From an uncultured Flavobacteriales bacterium (GTDB lineage: Bacteria > Bacteroidota > Bacteroidia > Flavobacteriales > UBA1820), in contig CALJDR010000044.1 in NCBI GenBank assembly GCA_938023515.1, positions 1-9,457 on the forward strand: a DNA stretch of 9,457 nt, read 5' to 3'. Shown here one piece after another: positions 6,529 through 9,457 of the stretch (within the stretch, counting starts at the first letter, position 1; every line of letters begins with the position of its first letter). Position numbers and translations under genes: made by a program. The notes beneath the pieces are model-generated. The model saw nothing but the letters and a program-made list of their open reading frames with translations. It made no database searches and was not told where the DNA came from.

Positions 6529-6593
6529 AGAAAAAGAAAGGGAATAAGGGAACAATCCAGGAATAGAACCTTATAAAAAGAAATAACAAGACC

Positions 6594-7775
6594 ATGAAAA
6601 GCATCCGGGAAACCGTGCACGAGATCGGCGCGATAGCACGACGGGAAACGGGCATTATCACCAAAGACAGGATATACCTGCTCTCGATGGTGATAGCTCC
6701 CGTTTTATGTGCGGCGTTCTTCCTTTCGCTAATGAACGAAGGGCTGCCCAAAAGACTCCCCATTGCCGTAGTGGACATGGACGGGAGCACCGTTTCGCGG
6801 AATATCACCCGCCAGATCGACGCTTTCGAGCAAAGCGAAGTAAAGCTCGTCACCCCGGATTTCCACCGGGCACGCAAAATGGTGCAACAGGGGGATATCT
6901 ACGCCGTGCTGGTCATTCCCGAAGGGTTTTCCCACGACATCAGCACAAACCGCCAGCCGAAGATCACCTATTACACGAACAACGCCTACCTCATCGCCGG
7001 GTCGCTGCTTTACCGCGACCTGCGCACCATGTCGGTGCTGACCTCCGGCGCGGCACAGCTTCAGGTCGGGCAGGCCAAAGGCAAAACAGATACCGAGGTG
7101 CTCACCTCCGTGCAGCCGATCGCGATAGACACCCACCCGCTGGGCAACCCCTGGCTCAATTATTCGGTCTATTTGTCCAACGTACTGCTGCCCGGCGTAC
7201 TGGGGCTCATTATCTTCATTACGACAGTGTACAGCATCGGCACCGAAATAAAATACGGGGGCAGCCGCCGGCTGTTGGAAATGTCCAAAGGCTCGATGTC
7301 CATCGCCCTGGCGGGAAAACTACTGCCACACACCGTTATCTTCTACGCCATGGGTGCTGCTATCCTGACAGTGATGTATGGCATCATGGATTTTCCGCAC
7401 AACTCCGGCATCCTCCCGATGTTGTTATTGATGCTGTTATTCGTTCTGTCGGCACAAGCCTTGGGTATAGCGATGATCAGCCTGCTGCCCGATTTCCGCC
7501 TGGGCATCAGTTTCGCCAGCCTGTGGGGCGTGATCTCCTTTTCCATATCGGGATTTACTTTTCCGGTAGAGGCCATGCATCCGATGCTCCAGAGCCTGAG
7601 CAATCTGTTTCCCCTGAGGCATTATTTTCTCGTCTATGTGGATCAAGCACTCAACGGACTGCCGCTCACCTATTCTGCCGGGCAATTGGCCTGGCTGGCA
7701 GGGTTCTGCCTGCTACCGCTCCCCTTATTAGGCCGTTTGCGCCATGCCCTGAAACACGCTAAATACCGCCTGTAA
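6594..7775 (+). CDS. ABC-2 type transport permease (YbhS/YhhJ-like), first of a pair
   Basis: This 393-residue inner-membrane protein has the ABC2_membrane_3 layout. It starts with an N-terminal amphipathic stretch and a first membrane helix at about 28-48. A large extracytoplasmic domain (about 50-190) contains LPIAVVDMDGSTVSRNITRQID and GDIYAVLVIPEGFSHD. Five more helices follow at about 193-215, 243-264, 273-298, 304-326 and 364-382. The motif SGFTFPVEAMHPMLQSLSNLFPLRHY (320-344) is characteristic of the family. It should form a heterodimer with the next gene product and receive substrate for the adaptor and TolC duct. A cognate ATPase would normally energise it, and none is encoded here. 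It is separated from the adaptor by the 510-base repeat region, and I see no promoter of its own. The substrate is unknown; drug or lipid-like export is usual for relatives. Confidence 0.92.
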   Translation: MKSIRETVHEIGAIARRETGIITKDRIYLLSMVIAPVLCAAFFLSLMNEGLPKRLPIAVVDMDGSTVSRNITRQIDAFEQSEVKLVTPDFHRARKMVQQGDIYAVLVIPEGFSHDISTNRQPKITYYTNNAYLIAGSLLYRDLRTMSVLTSGAAQLQVGQAKGKTDTEVLTSVQPIAIDTHPLGNPWLNYSVYLSNVLLPGVLGLIIFITTVYSIGTEIKYGGSRRLLEMSKGSMSIALAGKLLPHTVIFYAMGAAILTVMYGIMDFPHNSGILPMLLLMLLFVLSAQALGIAMISLLPDFRLGISFASLWGVISFSISGFTFPVEAMHPMLQSLSNLFPLRHYFLVYVDQALNGLPLTYSAGQLAWLAGFCLLPLPLLGRLRHALKHAKYRL

Positions 7776-7777
7776 CG

Positions 7778-8977
7778 ATGGAAATGAAAAAAGGAAATAC
7801 GGCGATGAACTTTTTGCAGGACGTTTACCAATGTGCCTGCCGGGAAATGCGCACCATATTCGGCGATATCGGGGTGATGACGTTCATTTTCCTGCTGCCG
7901 CTGGCCTACCCGCTGCTGTACACGTTCATTTATAACAACGAAACCGTACGGGACGTCCCTGTGGTGGTGGTAGACCATGCCTCCTCACCGCTTAGCCGCG
8001 ATTTCATCCGCCGGGCAGATGCCTCGCCGGACCTGAAGATCGCCTACCGAGCCGCCGACATGAAAGAGGCGCAGGAACTTTTAGCCCGCCGGAAAGCATT
8101 CGGTATCGTCTATATCCCGGCGGATTTCGAGAAGAACACCGTGCGCGGAAATAAAGCCTATGTGTCGCTCTACTGCGATATGAGCAGTTTGCTGTATTAC
8201 AAAGCCATGCTCAGCACCCTGACGGACGTTTCACTGGAGGTAGGCCGCGAACTGCAGCTGAAACAGCTCGATGGGCTGTCGCGCCAGGAAGCCCGGACAA
8301 GCTCCATGCCGGTGGAAAACGAGTGGACCGTCCTGTTCAACATTCATTCGGGGTTCGCCGCCTTCCTGATCCCCGCTATATTGATCATCATCCTGCAGCA
8401 GACAATGCTGTTGGGCATCGGGATGACCACCGGCACCGCCCGTCAGCAGCACGATATGCGGCAGATCATCACTTCAGTCCGGGGGAACGTGGGAGTTTCC
8501 ATGCTGGGCCGCTGCGCCGCCTACATGATCCTTTATACGGCCATCGCCACCTATATGATAGAAGTCGTGCCGGGCATTTTCTCCATCCCCCGTATCGGGG
8601 ACGTAGGCACCAAGATTCTGTTCCTGGCCCCATTCCTTTTGGCCTGCACCTTTTTTTCGATGTTCCTTTCCACGGCGCTCCACACCCGGGAGTCGTGTAT
8701 GCCGGCCTTCGTATTCACTTCCGTGCCGTTCTTGTTCATATCCGGCGTGTCGTGGCCGGCGGCGGCTGTGCCGGGCATTTGGAAATTTGTCGGATGGTTC
8801 GTACCTTCGACCAGCGGTGTGCAAGGTTTTATCAAGATAAACACCATGGGGGCGGACCTGTCGGACGTACGCTTCGAATACCTCTCCCTGTGGGCGCTTG
8901 TTCTGCTATACGGCGGGTTGACATACTTGGCATACAGCATTCTAAAACGCCGTTACGGACTCGGAGACGACAAATAA
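7778..8977 (+). CDS. ABC-2 type transport permease (YbhR-like), second of a pair
   Basis: This second permease, up to 399 residues, starts 2 bases after the first one's stop and shares its plan. There is one helix at about 32-52 and an extracytoplasmic domain to about 190 (VPVVVVDHASSPLSRDFIRRAD, RKAFGIVYIPADFEKN). Further helices lie at about 193-216, 243-265, 278-300, 307-329 and 369-388. Hallmarks are FLFISGVSWPAAAVP (318-332) and FVPSTSGVQGFIKIN (341-355). The two permeases resemble each other only distantly, as expected for a heterodimer. The start is uncertain: ATG 7805 (residue 10) has AAAGGA a few bases upstream and aligns better with the first permease's N-terminus, so the protein may be 390 residues. 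No nucleotide-binding domain is fused to it. Confidence 0.92.
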   Translation: MEMKKGNTAMNFLQDVYQCACREMRTIFGDIGVMTFIFLLPLAYPLLYTFIYNNETVRDVPVVVVDHASSPLSRDFIRRADASPDLKIAYRAADMKEAQELLARRKAFGIVYIPADFEKNTVRGNKAYVSLYCDMSSLLYYKAMLSTLTDVSLEVGRELQLKQLDGLSRQEARTSSMPVENEWTVLFNIHSGFAAFLIPAILIIILQQTMLLGIGMTTGTARQQHDMRQIITSVRGNVGVSMLGRCAAYMILYTAIATYMIEVVPGIFSIPRIGDVGTKILFLAPFLLACTFFSMFLSTALHTRESCMPAFVFTSVPFLFISGVSWPAAAVPGIWKFVGWFVPSTSGVQGFIKINTMGADLSDVRFEYLSLWALVLLYGGLTYLAYSILKRRYGLGDDK

Positions 8978-8998
8978 CCATTAAACAATCGAAATACT

Positions 8999-9451
8999 AT
9001 GAGCTTTATTCAGGAATTTAAAACGTTCATCAGCCGCGGCAACGTGATAGATATGGCGGTCGGCGTAGTGATCGGTGCCGCTTTCGGAAAGATCGTCAAT
9101 TCGGTGGTGGGCAACATCATCATGCCGCTGGTGGGCTACCTTACAGGGGGAATGGACTTTTCACAGATGGCCTGGGTTATCCAGAAAGCCAATCCCGAAA
9201 CAGGAACACCGCTGGTATCGGTAGGCTACGGGGAACTGATACAGGTGACCCTTGAATTTTTCATCATCGCTTTCTCGATCTTCCTGGTGCTGAAAGTGAT
9301 CAACAAACTCAAAGCTTCGGCCGAACTGCTGGAAAAAAAGAAAGAGGAAGAGGCTGCGCCCGAACCGACTGCAGCGCCCGAACCTTCGACGGAAGAAAAA
9401 CTCCTGGGCGAGATCCTGGACGAACTCCGCAAGGCCAACGGCGAGAAATAA
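8999..9451 (+). CDS. mscL: Large-conductance mechanosensitive channel MscL
   Basis: MscL is the homopentameric inner-membrane valve that opens under membrane tension and releases solutes during hypo-osmotic shock. The first helix carries the family signature RGNVIDMAVGVVIGAAFGKIV (residues 13-33). The second helix spans about 78-103 (ELIQVTLEFFIIAFSIFLVLKVINKL). The extracytoplasmic loop between them (about 48-77) is slightly longer than in E. coli. The C-terminus has a charged and Pro/Ala/Glu-rich linker (about 109-130), then the terminal bundle helix EEKLLGEILDELRKAN. At 150 residues it is somewhat longer than the 136-residue E. coli protein because of the loop and linker. It begins 21 bases after the second permease with no visible promoter between, so it may be read from the exporter operon. 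MscL is not a known component of such exporters. Confidence 0.97.
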   Translation: MSFIQEFKTFISRGNVIDMAVGVVIGAAFGKIVNSVVGNIIMPLVGYLTGGMDFSQMAWVIQKANPETGTPLVSVGYGELIQVTLEFFIIAFSIFLVLKVINKLKASAELLEKKKEEEAAPEPTAAPEPSTEEKLLGEILDELRKANGEK

Positions 9452-9457
9452 ACCCTA

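Larger units (their letters stand above)
6084..6593. repeat. 510-base non-coding stretch packed with inverted repeats
   Basis: I see no convincing gene here. ORFs on both strands read across the repeats, have low-complexity Lys/Phe/Arg-rich translations, and match no family I know. Instead there are five successive inverted-repeat structures: A 6082-6160, B 6162-6268, C 6288-6320, D 6361-6449, E 6492-6528. The first and last are related T-rich/A-rich hairpins (cores AACTTTCTTTTG and TACTTTTCTTTTG with their complements), so the cassette looks bounded. No TAnnTTTG promoter is evident for the permeases downstream. The block interrupts an otherwise tight operon and lies where ybhGFSR-type loci carry the ATPase gene. 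It could be a MITE/REP-like repeat, an RNA-processing or attenuation region, or a structured RNA. The structures are direct observation; the interpretation is open. Confidence 0.7.

Noticed and set aside
6159..6566. 135-codon plus-strand ORF in the repeat region
   Set aside because: It reads straight through the arms of inverted repeats B to E, has a low-complexity Arg/Lys/Phe-rich product, and the pairing structure explains its composition better than coding. Kept only as a test in the findings.
6296..6877. 193-codon minus-strand ORF over the repeat region and first permease start
   Set aside because: It overlaps nearly 300 bases of the permease gene antisense, and the rest mirrors the repeat arms. 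No recognisable family.
6707..7762. 351-codon plus-strand ORF inside the first permease
   Set aside because: It is a +1 or +2 frame shadow. The annotated frame has membrane helices and family motifs, while this one is Arg/His/Pro-rich.

Overview
The window looks like a chromosomal segment of a gut-type Bacteroidota, probably order Bacteroidales. Three things point there. A near-perfect Bacteroidota promoter (TTTG, 19 bases, TAnnTTTG) lies ahead of the regulator gene. Start codons follow A-rich leaders with little or no Shine-Dalgarno sequence. The left-edge lipoprotein has the DUF4369 plus thioredoxin-like layout that is common in this phylum. The moderately GC-rich coding DNA would suit Alistipes or a relative, but that is a guess.

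Left part (1-2706, minus strand): an orphan family 5 solute-binding lipoprotein (OppA/DppA type) is followed by a lipoprotein with a DUF4369-like domain and a thioredoxin-like domain, cut by the window edge. The thioredoxin-like domain has Asn at both positions of the usual CXXC pair, so it probably has no thiol redox activity. No peptide permease or ATPase gene accompanies the binding protein.

Middle and right (2707-9451, plus strand): a divergent intergenic region carries a strong promoter and a tandem 13-bp AT-rich repeat that looks like an operator. It drives an apparent operon: TetR regulator, TolC-type outer-membrane factor (ATGA overlap with the regulator), HlyD/YbhG-type periplasmic adaptor, two ABC-2 type permeases, and mscL 21 bases further on. 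This resembles the Escherichia coli cecR(ybiH)-ybhGFSR locus with a TolC gene added, but no ATPase gene is present. Together the proteins should form a TetR-controlled tripartite exporter spanning both membranes, with the ATPase, if one is used, supplied from elsewhere.

The most unusual stretch is the 510-base gap (6084-6593) between the adaptor and the first permease, the slot where ybhF (the ATPase) lies in E. coli. It has no convincing gene and no recognisable promoter. It holds five consecutive inverted-repeat structures, some nested, bounded at both ends by two related T-rich/A-rich hairpins. I read it as a structured repeat cassette (MITE/REP-like insertion or structured RNA) inside an operon. 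That is inference; copy number in the genome and transcript data would settle it.
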